Source: Hysterangium stoloniferum
Taxonomy: Eukaryota; Basidiomycota; Agaricomycetes; Hysterangiales; Hysterangiaceae
Direction of reading: 5' to 3'
DNA: 64,000 nucleotides
Assembly: GCA_015178975.1 (NCBI GenBank)
Contig: WHVD01000016.1
Span: forward strand, 496,001-560,000
Both the position numbers and the translations under genes were made by a program. Below are positions 1-11,975 of the stretch, piece after piece. The first letter of the stretch is position 1. The number at the start of each line of letters is the position of its first letter. Under the pieces are notes generated by a model. The model had not been told where the DNA came from. It was given only the letters and a program-made list of their open reading frames with translations, and did not search any database.

Positions 1-1021
1 CTCCAAAGTCCGCACTTACGAGTACCTAAGTTGGCCGCCAAAAGCTTGAATGTTGCGTTCAGTTGAGCACGAAACTCCACAACTCCGATGCGTTTTACAA
101 TGTCGGCTGGTCCCAGCGATTCAGACTCGGATCCGGCTCCCTGTTGGCAGGCGACTTCCACCCATTCTGGATCTGGTTGGGATAGATGTGTGTATTGCGA
201 CATCGTAAGTGACGTGGAGTCCTGTGATTGCCATAATCTGTTCCTGGTACTCGCTTACCGGCCGGGAGGTTGCGATATTTCAAATCTGACTGAGAGCCTT
301 TATACGAATATTCAAGCTTCACAATAGTATTGATTGCTAAGATCCACACTTTAGATGCCTTCATTAGATATTTTCAGGTTGACTGGGAGCCATAGTGAAC
401 AATCCAAAGGAACTCCTAGAATAGATTGCCGCCACACTGATGCCACTGATAATTACATGCGGTAAATATGGATTTGGACCACAAATAACTAATACTGAAG
501 GGAAATCTCTAAGTCAGTATTCAAACTGAGGAATAGTACAATACATCAGCCTATTTTATAGTAAGGACTAAGATAACAGAGACATGGACAAATGAAGCAA
601 AAAGTGAATGGGAGAAGAACGGGGGCCTGATGGGGAGCGGTCACCTGAATGATAAAGAGTTTTATAAAAGAAAATATGATAGAAAAACCACCGAGCAATA
701 AGGAGTATGGTTATTCCGGCGGGGCCAAAGCAGTGGTTAACACCAGAGCAATACCTTAGATCGAGTCCTATTTATAAATATGTTTTTTTGCAATAAACAT
801 GTGCTCTACGACAATCAGGGTCACTATCTGTGAGCCTATTCCCCGGGTTCAAGCCCCGAGAAATACGAAGCCCCGGGCTAGACATCGCTCGAATCAGACG
901 GACACTAGAGTCCATAACAGCTTCCAGGAGTAAATACGATTTATGATTTAAATGCTTCCTTCATCTGTCAAAAAATTACCAATCGCGCCATACGATGCCC
1001 TGTAATGGAATGGACCAAGTA
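1..1021. other. No gene recognised; downstream flank of UGGT
   Basis: Short open frames on both strands have no recognisable motif and no convincing splice structure. The stretch is probably intergenic, and includes the UGGT 3' untranslated region next to position 1022. Confidence 0.5.
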
Positions 1022-4000
1022 CTATAGCTCATCGTGTGGTAGCGAGTCACTAGCAACAATTTGCTCAGTTTCAACCTTCGTTGTGTCAACTTGACCTTCT
1101 TCGTGTGGTGGTTTAACCGGAGAAGCTTTAGTTCCTACATTTGCCAGAGCATCCGCACCACTGGTGTAGGCGTCTGAACGAATGGCGCCGTTTTCTGCAA
1201 GCATACGTGCAAATTGCGAAATTTCGTTATCGTACTCCTCCCACTCAGGTATCTGCCGCGCACGGGCTAGCTTTGGTTCTTTCTGTAAATGCATTGTTAA
1301 TTATGCGGCTGAGACTACGCTACAACCAACTGACCGTTAGAGGATTTTGGCAAAGATCGATGGTTTTCGCACGATGCAACCTATCCTTGCTGCCTATATG
1401 TAAAATAAAATCTCAGATTCCTGAGATATTAGAGCTCGTATGAACACGTACACCAAGTCTCGCACTAATAATAGACAAGTTCAAGTAAACAGATTGTGTG
1501 ACATGAAAAAAAGAAAAAAAAACGTACCCATAGCCAATCTTCTGGGAGAGAGAACTGCACCAATATATCCATTTCATGACCGATTCCTAAACACACTAAC
1601 TAGGCACTTACTATTGGAACCTCATGCTGTAGATTGTTAGGTAAATCTGCGAAAGAGTGTTAATACGACATGAGCCAACCACATGGCGGACGAACCTTGA
1701 TCGAGATTGGCAAGCGAGCCGGGGTCAGCAGATAAAGCTTGGTATGATCCTCGCAATCGGTCCTGTGGTGACAACGTTAGGTGACGATCTCCTTCATGGG
1801 TACAGAACACATACGCCTGCTGCTAATTGACGGAAGCGAATGAGGTCTATCACATACAATGCGCTGTGGAAATTGAGAGACGCTCTAGAACATTGAATAC
1901 CAAAAAGCTTACCTAATGTGATATGGTTTTTCTCTTAAAAATTCCTTCCAATATCCTGTCTTCCAGAACCTGAAACCTTCCATTTCCACGTTGTCATTGC
2001 CCATAGGCGTATATCCGTACGGTGCGCCATTGAGGTCGAGATCGACAAGCTCCTTAAGGTCAGCACGGACAATCTGATCTGCGTCAACGAAGATAACTTT
2101 CTTGAGATCCATTGGGAATAACACATCCAAAAACAGAATCTTGTATCCCCAAATGATGCGCTGCTTTTCTTTCTGTTCACGAAGCCACGATGGCCATTTA
2201 TACGTAACGAGTTCGTACTGGAAATTATAAGCCTCTGCAAGGTGAGGAATAAATTCCTGATAATGGTTTTAAGCTGTGTCGCTTTAGCTTGAGCAATTCA
2301 GACTCACAAGGAACGAAGGAGACAAGAAGTTTTCTATGAACCAGAACTTGACAGTACTCTTGGTGTTCCGAAGTACACTCAGGATCATAATTGAAACAAA
2401 ACGCTATTATAGAAAATCAACGATACTCCGCACATCAAGATATTGTTGACCCAACCTCGTATAGCAGCCCAGATGCAACTGTGAATATGTTAATTTCCGC
2501 TTGATCATCCGTAACTTGAACTTCTTTTTTGGGCCCGAAAATAGACGATATACTACTTGCTGTGAATAAGGATGCAGAGGAGAGTAAAGAAAGAATGATA
2601 CCCTGCAACGACTTGGTCAACCACAGTAGAAGCCTTTTGCTGTTGGTGTTCCAAAAGAACATCCGCGCCTTCCATTCCAGGACGATTGCGGAAACGAGGA
2701 TATAGCGTAAGACCTTCTAGGCTTGTAAGTGTGATCTCAGTACCAGCACTGGTGACTGGGGGACTATTCCAGCCTTCATTGCCAACACTTTCAATATCAA
2801 ATATTTCTCGGCCATGTCCCTCCCTGATCTCCAATTTGAATACACCAGGTTTCACTTTAAACTGGAGGTATCCCAGATTAGCCACTACCTGAGTATCAGC
2901 GATGGGGGTTGAATTGCTGGTCGACAACTGTAGTTGTAGACCACGTGGAGGCGTATTTGTGTTAGATTCGCGAGCGTGGCCTTCAACGACGAGATAGTCC
3001 AAACTGAATACAGCTTCGACCCCAGCTGTCTTATCTGCTCCGGTGAATGACGCAATGTGGATATTATCAAGATCATGGTGAGACTCGTGAGGACGAACGA
3101 GCCAGGCCGGCGGCACATCCATTCCGAGAGTGTATATAGGGTCTGGCGGAAGGTTTCCAAAGTGAATAGTGGATAGAACTTCAGCTCTAAGCAGGGATGT
3201 CAGCGGCATGTTTGCTACGTGACAGTGACACTAACCCATCGCTGTCGAAAGATAAACGAGATGGTAAACTGAGTCTATAAAATTGCTTGAGAGGAAGCTA
3301 AAATATAGGGTGTTAATGAGCGCCAAATACATCTTCCTCTAATTTACCTCGGATATTGCAGAAACTGGATTTAGATACACCTGGACTGATACGTATTCAA
3401 GGCTAGAAAGCCACTGCAGCATGTATCGTCAGCTGTGTATAAGTTATATAATAAGAGAACAAACAAACGGAAATCAAAGACGACCATCGAGAGGCTAGTT
3501 CGCTCAATGGGTCAACAATGAATGCCAATTGGTATGACGCCGTCGCATTATTTCCGAACGAGATAGATCTAAGAGAAATTGAAGGTGCCCATTCTTTATA
3601 CGCGAGAATTATCACGACTTACGTCTTCCAATGGTCAAGAAGGAGATATCGACGGTTTCTTTGGCGTTGCGGAACATTAAAAAGTCCTTCAGCTGATGGA
3701 TCTGGTATCTGGACGGATGTTATCACAGAGGAAAGTTTGGCAAAGTCGTCAGGAAACTGGGTCCTAAGAATCTGTTAGAGGTAACACGAGAAAGCTCTAA
3801 ATTACATACCCTGCTATATCTAACTCCATACCAGTTACGTTCGTGTACGCTTGGACAATAGGCCCTGCCCTCTTCGAAATCTCGTAGCTGGCAAGCGTTC
3901 TGAAGTCCTCGCTACCGAAATCGTCATCACCTAGCGGACCAACAAACTAAGTTTGTGATAAGTCTGCAGAAGAAACGAAACTGAAAAACACTTACACGAC

Positions 4001-7000
4001 CATTGACAACTATCATACGTTGTCCGGCCAAGATACCAAGCTCCTTAGCCAGTAAACGGCTGGATCGACAAAAGTTGGCGTAGATGGTTTGTGCCGTATC
4101 GCTATGAGTAGCTAGTATAGCATTTCGTAACAGGGTCATAGTATCGTCCAGGACTACTTGATTATCGTCTAACAAGAAGTCTGACCATTCATCAAGAACG
4201 GTAAGGAGAGTTGCTGGACTGATGGTGTTCAAAAGCCCGGCCGTACGTAGCAAAGAGAGCTTGACGGAGAGATCATTTGAGTCAGATTGCGCCCCTTCCG
4301 CTGGATTGTGAACGAAGGCAACACGATAGGCCGTCTCGCCTTCCTATAGCAGTGTTAGATCTCTAATTTAAAACTCAACACATTGCAGGTGCTCACTAAT
4401 GATTGTAACGATTCACGAAGAAGCAAAGCGCCAAGTGGCTGGTCAAAGTCGGCAACGATCAACATCGACAAAATTGGGTGAGAAGTAGATGCTGGATACT
4501 AGATCAGAGGGAAGTATTTAAAGGTGGAAGCCTACGTACCTGAGTATACAAAGTCGGTTGATGTGATTTCATCAGTTCGGGCGAACACCTCAGGTAAAAT
4601 GGCCACTCTCAGACTGCCGGCTTGCGCTGTGGGGTAAATATACCCATTCCGGCTTGCCGCAGTTGTCGGCAAATCGTAGAAATGCAGCGAAGCGTCTGCT
4701 TCTTCTGTTAGGTTACCGAGAAAGATCTATGAAGAGAGGGCTATTGTGCAGATCAGGATGAGGAGAAAGCAAAACGAACCTGCTCTTGAAGATACTGTGT
4801 TTGTTGTCCCGTTTCTGTTTGAAGAACGTTTAAGAAATCCTAAAAATTGCATGAGCCATGCTATCAGAATCCAGCGACGTTTCCTCACATCAGTCAATAC
4901 GGCATACTTCCCGTTGATGAAAGCATGGCCTTGTGAAGATGATTTCATACTCGTGCCCAATCGCTTCGAGTAAGCCCGAGCCCTGACGATAGAAAGATCC
5001 AGTTCCTCGCCCACATCTGACTTCGTTGAGCCGATAACAGTATCGAAGTCTATGCTCTTCGTCTCGTCTCCTTGTGAGTTGTCTGTATCCGCAACCAGGG
5101 CTTCAAACTCGGCCCGAGCTCGTTTAAAATCAACAGTAGGACCAGGAGTTTGCACTAGCTAAGCGATTATAAATCGTTTGATGCAGATGCAACATGTCAA
5201 TAAGGAATATGGCACACCATTTTCATATAGTTCAATGTCTTGCTACGTCCGTATACCTTCACTAAGTAATAAAATAAGCGAGCTGCCTTGATACCTATCC
5301 ATTTATATAGTTAGAGAAAGGGAGGTTGGATATAATCAAAACCGGCACCTTCTTCTGTCTCGACGATTGGTACTACTCCAAATCTGAAGGGGAAGCCTCT
5401 TTGGATGATGTTTGCCACGGGATTCGTAATCCATCCGAGGCTACTGCGTTGAGATAAGTCGAGAACAAGCACAGTGTTAAACAGGTTTCGTTTGACATGA
5501 TGAAATTGGCCTGGGTAAACAGGTCGCAGCATCTTGTTTTGGGAAAAAGAAATTAGTGGTTGGACGCTATATATGACGACGCAAATTGACATACTCCTTG
5601 CAAAGAGGGTGACCATTGTGCATATCTTCCTTACATTTAGAATTTATCAATATGATACACGTTGGGAGACGCTTACCGACGGTCCTTTTCTAAATCATTC
5701 CACCAAAGAATAGTATCGCCCCCTTCTCGTCGATCACTGGCATCAAACACTCCCTCAGTGACAGGACTGCCTCCCTGCGAAGATATTATCATATCGTGCG
5801 TTAGCAAATCGACTGCCTGGGTGGCTGTGAGACCCAGTTTGGTGAAATGACCAATAATAGTCCTCTCTTTCCGCAAAAGGCGAATTAACCTATGTCGAAT
5901 AAATGTAAATCACGACAAACATATAGTTTCAATGACTTTCTCACCCAAATATATTAACATCTGAATTTTGGAGAACCATTCCATTGAGCCAGGCAGCATT
6001 AAAACCCTGGGGGATTTTATTCCAATTGCCTTGCAACTCATTTGACAGTGCATCATCGGGAACGACTCGACGTGCAACAGAAATTGCATATTTGGGAAAG
6101 TTCTGTGAAAGATGTGTTAATGCTTGCAGCGGGTCAGGCGATGACATGATTAGTTGTGTCGCTTTGACAGGAATACCTATCAAAAGGTTTTAGCCGCATG
6201 AAAGATAAGCAGTATGCTATAAAAGCTGACTTGATATTTCTTCCCCTGTGAGAGCAGTTACCAGATCGACATCTCTCAGATCATCCGGGAAGCTTAAGAT
6301 ATTGTCAACTTCGACTTCCTGTTCATCCTCGGATTCCAAGGCAGTAGTTGGTTTTGAACCGGCTATCAAGATACAGATAAGACTTCAACACAAGATTGTC
6401 GACAGTGCGGAACCTACCGCCTCCTTGTGAACGTTTACGATCATCCAGAGCGAGGTAATCCATTTTTTTAAGATCCAGTGTTACACCATACCCAGCCAGA
6501 TAACTCTGGGCCACCTGCCCATTTTCGGATGGCAAATAACGAAAAATATATCGTAAACGAGGTGGAGTCTCCTTCGAGAGAGAATAAACATAATTATGAA
6601 GGGGTCGGAAATTGGGGGATCCGATATCACCGTATAAAGTTGCTGTACCAATGGAAGATTCTTCGAATGCGGGGCTAACGTGGTCAAAAGATAGTAATTT
6701 AGTTCGTTCAAAAGACCTGTAACACAATGTTCGTCGTTTATCGAAGTCCCAGAGGGAAGAAAAGCTGGACGCACGCAGGCTCAGAGGTAACATTCGCCCG
6801 CGCAGAGTCAAATTCAATTAAACGTCGAAAGGTATCCACGCTGCATACACGACGACCTTTCCATTCTATCCATGAACCCGTACACCGATCTACAGTCTCC
6901 CCATCAGCCAATGGTGTATGTTCGAGGTCGCGATCCCGGTAGTACTGGTAATATGCTTCGATTTTGGGGCTGGTAGAATGTAAAGCGAGAGAAAGATTGA

Positions 7001-7368
7001 AAGTATCCTTTGCTCCCGGCTCAGACAGGTATCCATTCTGTAGTAGGGCCCGTACAGAAGTATCGTAAATCGCCTGACTGCTTGAAGAGGCAAGCTGGTC
7101 CGGGAGCAGCTCCGATGAAGTGAGAATGTCCAATAACGGGAAAAATGCATCATTATGTTCCATATATGCTGATTCCCTAATGATAAGTTTAAATACGTTG
7201 CTCCGAAGTGAGGCGTACAACTGAGACTCACAGTATTTCTAACAGAATGTTGGGAGCAGGCCAAGATGACCGCAAGCGTACTTTCACTGGTGGCGATGCG
7301 TATCCTGACCATGTTAAGCTCGCGCAAGCCCAAAGAGTCGCTATATAGCGAAACAAGGACGGCCTCAT
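1022..7368 (-). CDS. UDP-glucose:glycoprotein glucosyltransferase (UGGT), ER folding sensor
   Basis: ER-lumenal enzyme that re-glucosylates N-glycans of misfolded glycoproteins in the calnexin cycle. I chose the Met at 7366-7368: it opens a hydrophobic signal peptide (about residues 1-24, [18 protein letters not shown]), followed by the family N-terminus [21 protein letters not shown] first intron of about 50 nt joins this to [16 protein letters not shown]. Thioredoxin-like repeats follow (exons around 6.7-7.2, 5.9-6.2 and 4.7-5.2 kb), then a beta-rich region (2.55-3.2 kb, [31 protein letters not shown]). The GT24 catalytic domain comes last: [20 protein letters not shown] carries the DxD metal site (exon 1909-2130), then [44 protein letters not shown] and [14 protein letters not shown] across small exons. 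It ends in HDEL, the ER-retrieval signal. Many introns; all catalytic joins that I followed stay in frame, so the gene looks intact. Length fits the family (about 1,500-1,600 residues). Confidence 0.95.
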
Positions 7369-7429
7369 CGAGGTGTATGCGTAAGGAGTAATTTTATGGT
7401 GCTGGTCTAACGGTGGCTGAAGCGCTTAT

Positions 7430-7449
7430 TGACGTGTCACGTCGTGTCA
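7430..7449. promoter_or_regulatory. UPRE-like palindrome upstream of UGGT
   Basis: TGACGTGTCACGTC, followed directly by a further GTGTC, lies about 62 bp upstream of the UGGT start codon. TGACGTG is the core of unfolded-protein-response elements bound by Hac1/XBP1-type bZIP factors, and UGGT genes are commonly UPR targets. The spacer between UGGT and the next gene is only about 246 bp, so this is the natural place for its promoter. The functional assignment is inference. Confidence 0.45.
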
Positions 7450-7614
7450 AATCTAAGTTGTAGATAAATTGACAGCAATGGTTTATTTCTTGGGGTTGTA
7501 CAAATGAGCACGATAATAGTGGTTATACGGTGTACAACCATGGGATATGAAGTCAAGTTTATACTCAGGTTCCCAGTGAAATAAATATTTAAGTCCCCAA
7601 TAAAAATGAATGCA

Positions 7615-9456
7615 CTAAGTCTTGAATATTCGAAGAAGCCTTTGTTCTGTGATTATACGTGTTCTGCAAAGGGGACATTCGCGAGTTGAGTTCATGATTA
7701 TTTCAGAGCATCCTTTGCAGAGAGCCAGATGTCTGGAAGCGAAGATATTCTTGTAAATCATGAATTCAAATAACGAAAGACACTAAACACATACCCGCAA
7801 TCGATGATGGCCATGTTGGCATGTTCATCCTGGCAGACCACACACAATCCATCATGCAGATGATCAGATGAAAGATGAGGTGGAGAAGGTCCGGGTACTT
7901 GGTGGGGTATAGGCGTGCTCGCGTTGTCATTCCCGCCGCTTTGACGACCCTCCCTGCGTTCCTTTTCCTCTGCTATCCGCTTCTCTTCCGCCCGTAGCCG
8001 TTCTTGGCGAGCCCACTCCATTCGCTCTGCTTCTTCTCGTTCTTCGCGCTCTTTGGCCGCTCGATCCAGACGCTCATCAGCTACCAAAGACAGTACTTTT
8101 TGGACAAGGTCAGTTTTCTCCAATACGCCGGATGCGCGGACCCTGTTATCAAAGAGTACAGACTTCAACGTAGAGATGGGTAATCGGGCGATTTCTTCCG
8201 TACTCTTTTGCAACAAGGAGTCTAGATTCGGTACAGGAAGTGGTGGATGAGGTGGCATAGAAGGTTGTGGCGTCACCGTGGGAGCAGCAGAGCGGGGCCG
8301 AGGGGGAGGGGTGGGTACTGGTCGATGTTGCTGAGACGGAGGATATGGCGTAGTGGCATGCAAGTTTGTCTGTGAAGCAGACGAGCGGACATTATTCGGC
8401 CCATGTGGATTGGCATGGTATGGCCGATTTCCTGGTGAGGATGGGGGGTACTGCGACTGGGATCGTTGAGAGGGAACGTTAGGAGTTGGACGTGGCGGTA
8501 CCCGCATGCGTTGTGGCGGGACGTGAGTAGTCGATCGTGGAGGTACACGTGGTGGGACCTGATTGGAAGGGGGAGGAGGAGGAAAAGGAGGCGCGCTAGA
8601 GACAAAAGGCGGCGGATTAGCTTGTTGTCTAGGGGACGGCACATTGGGTCGTTGTGGTGGTGGGCCGGGTGACGGAGCATATTGCCTCTGTTGAGATTGG
8701 GGCGGCGTCGACGGTTCCTGTGAACGATTACTTCGCGAAAACAAACCTCTTGGACGACTTCCTCCTCGCGGAACCGAATTCAGTCTGTAATATTCCTATT
8801 AGCGTGTAAACTTCATTGTTTATTTCCACTGAAATAGAGGTAGCGAACCTCATGGTGTCGGTATAAGCATCCTTCAGGCCCCTCATATATATACCTTAGC
8901 ATGATAGCGCGCCAATATATATTAAATAATGTACCTTTGCCTCCAATATTGCGTTGACCAAATCATCCTTCTCTACCGCTGTCTCGCCGCCAGATATATT
9001 ATACGCTTTCATATACGCGCGCAACTTGGACAATGGGATATTTCTCAGCTTGCTCCTACTGTTAGCAGTGACTATTATTTAAGAATTAAAAACGCGAGCT
9101 GATTTGCCATCTTCCCAAACCTACTATTGAGCATCTCTATACAGAAAGCACAAACAGTTTGCGGATCGTATCCTCTATTATCAGAGCTACTTCGAGGCAT
9201 GAGTGCCTGATAATCAGCGCAAGAAGAGCAATAAGAATAGCCTATAATCCGCAAAAGGTGAGCATACTGGTTCTGGAAGACAAAGATGTGGCAACTGACC
9301 ACAATGTTGGCATCGCCTTGGACGTGTGAATATGATATTGAACTCTTTACTGCACTTTCTACAATTTGATTCTTCTATATCAGGGGGGTCTGGCGGTGGA
9401 AAGCTCAATAGAGGCAGGCCATCCATGGCTGTCAGTCCAAAGGGCCAGCAGGACAC
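7615..9456 (-). CDS. FYVE-like / SAP / RING E3 ubiquitin ligase (RNF34/RFFL-type architecture)
   Basis: Predicted membrane-associated ubiquitin ligase. Exon 1 starts at Met 9456 (alternative Met at 9426). It carries a FYVE-like zinc finger: ESNCRKCSKEFNIIF, RPRRCQHCG, then after an intron YSYCSSCADY and DPQTVCAFCIEML. The next exon has a SAP-like helix pair (LRNIPLSKLRAYMKAYNIS). After an intron ending near 8795 comes a long Pro/Gln-rich linker (about 8250-8740), a second SAP-like segment (ARLPISTLKSVLFDNRVRAS), a charged coiled coil (8000-8080) and the RING: LCVVCQDEH, then IDCGH split by an intron, LALCKGCSEII and ECPLCRTRI. Stop at 7615-7617. The RING has the full C3HC4 ligand set. The FYVE basic patch is RRCQHCG rather than the classical R(R/K)HHCR, as in the divergent FYVE domains of RNF34/RFFL, so phosphoinositide binding is uncertain. 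Confidence 0.85.
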
Positions 9457-9546
9457 ATGGGCTTGTGGTTCCGGATTAGTAATTATGGGAACATGACTAA
9501 GCTATAATTTAGATCACGTGTCAACACATTGATCAGCGTCGTCTAT

Positions 9547-9620
9547 AACAATGTGAGGAGCTGTATGGTTGGGTAGGAGAGCGTTAGCTCTCCGCGTGTG
9601 CGTGGGAAGACTCGCCGCTC
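9547..9620. repeat. Short repeat fragment with hairpin, shared with the 55.7 kb retroelement relic
   Basis: About 75 bp here match the reverse complement of 55700-55779. Both include GTATGGTTGGGTAG and a stem-loop GGAGAGC-GTTA-GCTCTCC. Most of the differences are CG here against CA or TG there. I see no other element body around it, so this is a short stray copy of the tail of a tyrosine-recombinase retroelement. The rest of 9457-9870 holds nothing recognisable. Confidence 0.6.
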
Positions 9621-9888
9621 GGGAGGGCGGATATTCGTAGCGCATTTACAGCTCTCGATATCGTACAATCTGATAAATATGATAAATATATTACTTCGAA
9701 ACAGAGTATGATTATATCACTACCACTGCCATCGGAAAGGGCCAGGGTGGGTGGGTAAAACTAATTAGATGATTTATAGATGAATGATCAGATGTTGGTG
9801 GTGAGAAAACAGACAGGACTGTGGATCGACAGTGTCGTCGTAAGAGAACAAAGGCGTGAGAGTCCTTTATACGCTCAGCTACTCATGC

Positions 9889-10122
9889 TCCTGGGAAGAC
9901 CGTCAGTCTTGCACGACGCTGCATTTCCAAGCCATGCCGTCTCGCCAAATTGAATACCACTTGCAACACTAATCGTCCCGCATGCCAATAACAAAAGACT
10001 GCAAACAACCAGGCGACCTTTCCAGCCACGGATTTGCAGAGGAGCAAGTAGACAATCACGCTGAATATTGAGACGTGGAAAAATGTCGTTAATATCAATA
10101 GTAATAATAACTGTTTCACCCT
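9889..10122 (-). pseudogene. Fragment copy of the 7-TM protein gene at 13.8-15.0 kb
   Basis: This stretch is a close duplicate of 14630-14896, including part of the first intron of that gene. It therefore arose by DNA-level duplication, not from mRNA. In the minus frame it still spells the membrane segment (SIFSVIVYLLLCKSVAGKVAW and SLLLLACGTISVASGIQFGE in adjoining frames). Small indels break the frame against the better copy, and neither the first exon nor the later TM exons are present. Non-functional remnant. Confidence 0.7.
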
Positions 10123-10289
10123 GGTTGCTGTGGGGGCAATAGGGTAGGAAAAGGAACAGCACGCGGCACGTGACGGGGACGCGTCCTTGTTCGGATTGTT
10201 TATATCTCTGGACGTTTCACAGAGATTTGCTGTGGAAATGCAGTGTTTAAGGCCGTGTTTTAATCTGCAGCCATTCCGCTTCAAAAACT

Positions 10290-11975
10290 CTTCGAATTGG
10301 TAGTAATTCGGTAGCTTTAACTGTTGAAATATGGTATATATTTAGTTAGTAATCTTGCATTCTTTTGTAAATAGATAAGTAACTACTGTATAGCTGCTTA
10401 GTAATACTAACGCTTTTTGTTCGCGTCCACGACGTAACACCTGCGCCTTAATTCTAACATTAACCCCATTGTTGATCGCTCTACCGTCGCAGTTGTTTGG
10501 AAACCTTTCGAGTGACGAGTCTGTATGTAGGTTACTTGTATAGTGCCTAGCCTACTCTCCCATGTTAGACACTCAATGATCCCCCCTGCGTTTATGTTCA
10601 CACACGCCATAGAAATCAAGCTTTGCCGGAAGGCTGGGGTTCAATTCGAATCCTGACACTTGGAGCTGCACAAACAACCGACATATCTGATATAATTTCT
10701 TTTATCTAGTTGCTAACGGGCAATGTTCCGAACACAAATGTATGAGATTTTACCCGAGGGGAATGCATATACAATGGATTCGCAAAGCACCATGCAGGGA
10801 TATGAGTAAGTGGTTACTAGGTATATAAGGATAATGGATCTGGAAACCAGATATTTTTGTTTCGTTTGATTTAATGGCCAGGAAGCTGGAATTCATGGGG
10901 GAAAAAACTATTAATATACGTGATCTAAGATATGTGGCTAATTACAGGGAACTATGGTAAGCTTTCTGTCAGTGCATGAACCGGGCACCGAGATTAAGCT
11001 GGGCGGGGCCTTTCTGGTTTCTGCAAGAAAACGCGATGCTCGTGATATCTTCTGCTAGTCCAAACTGCCTCTGTGGAACCTTCACACTAACCCAATATAA
11101 AGGACTGAGCTGTGCCAAAGGAAACAAATAGATACATAAATAAAATAAATAAAGTTCCATCCGTACTTGTATCCAGTGCACACAGAAGCGTCCGGCGGCA
11201 ACTGAAAATATTTTAGAGGTGATTTTCCACGGGATCGTCACACAGAGTTATCATCTATTCATCAATAATGAGGTTCAAAAACTTTTAGTCTACAGGCGTC
11301 ACATGATGTCATGAGAGGTATCCTATACCCAGAATGCGCAGCTGCCAATATATGCTGGCTACCGGCATAAAGATGATTTATGGAAGTTGTGCTCTGCCAA
11401 TCACACGTTGGAACCTAGCAGATCTACATAGCATGGGTTATCATGGTTACAACTCACTCGGATCTGGCTTTTTTTCAGCGAAACCAGTCGATTGCGGGTG
11501 TCCCTCGATACTCAGGGTTGGTGATCGCATCAACGGGTGCCGAGTGGCATTGAACCATGCGGCGGAAAGGTGGCTAATGCATTTTTATTTCATAATGTAT
11601 ATGAGGAATCGAACCCTAAGCTAACCCCGATTGGTGTAGCTACCCGTTGGTTTACACACATCCTGGCTCTCTGGTCCATGTCTAAAGAGCTGGATTTCTT
11701 TTTGGTAGCTGTCTTTAGCCAGCCAATAGGAGTATGAAAGCAAAAATTTAGCCGATGTACACATCAAAATATGGACTAACGTACGAAACTCAATCTATCT
11801 TCAGTCCTTCCGGAATGATCCCAGCCTTGTGCCGTTAAGCCTATGTTTACAGCATTTCAATTTGCAACATATATTGCTCACTCAATCTCATAATTTTTGC
11901 AAGCCCGTTTGAATCACAGCATGGGCATGTATATAATTATGTGCACCCCTTTAGATTTTTCTTTACCCAACACTC
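10290..11975. other. No gene supported
   Basis: Only short, motif-free open frames on both strands. A GGTTCAATTCGAATCC string near 10640 resembles a tRNA T-arm but has no matching acceptor or D-arm. Probably intergenic or decayed sequence. Confidence 0.4.

Noticed and set aside
800-870. tRNA T-arm-like string CCGGGTTCAAGCCCCG
   Set aside because: No acceptor stem or D-arm pairs with it; it does not fold as a tRNA.
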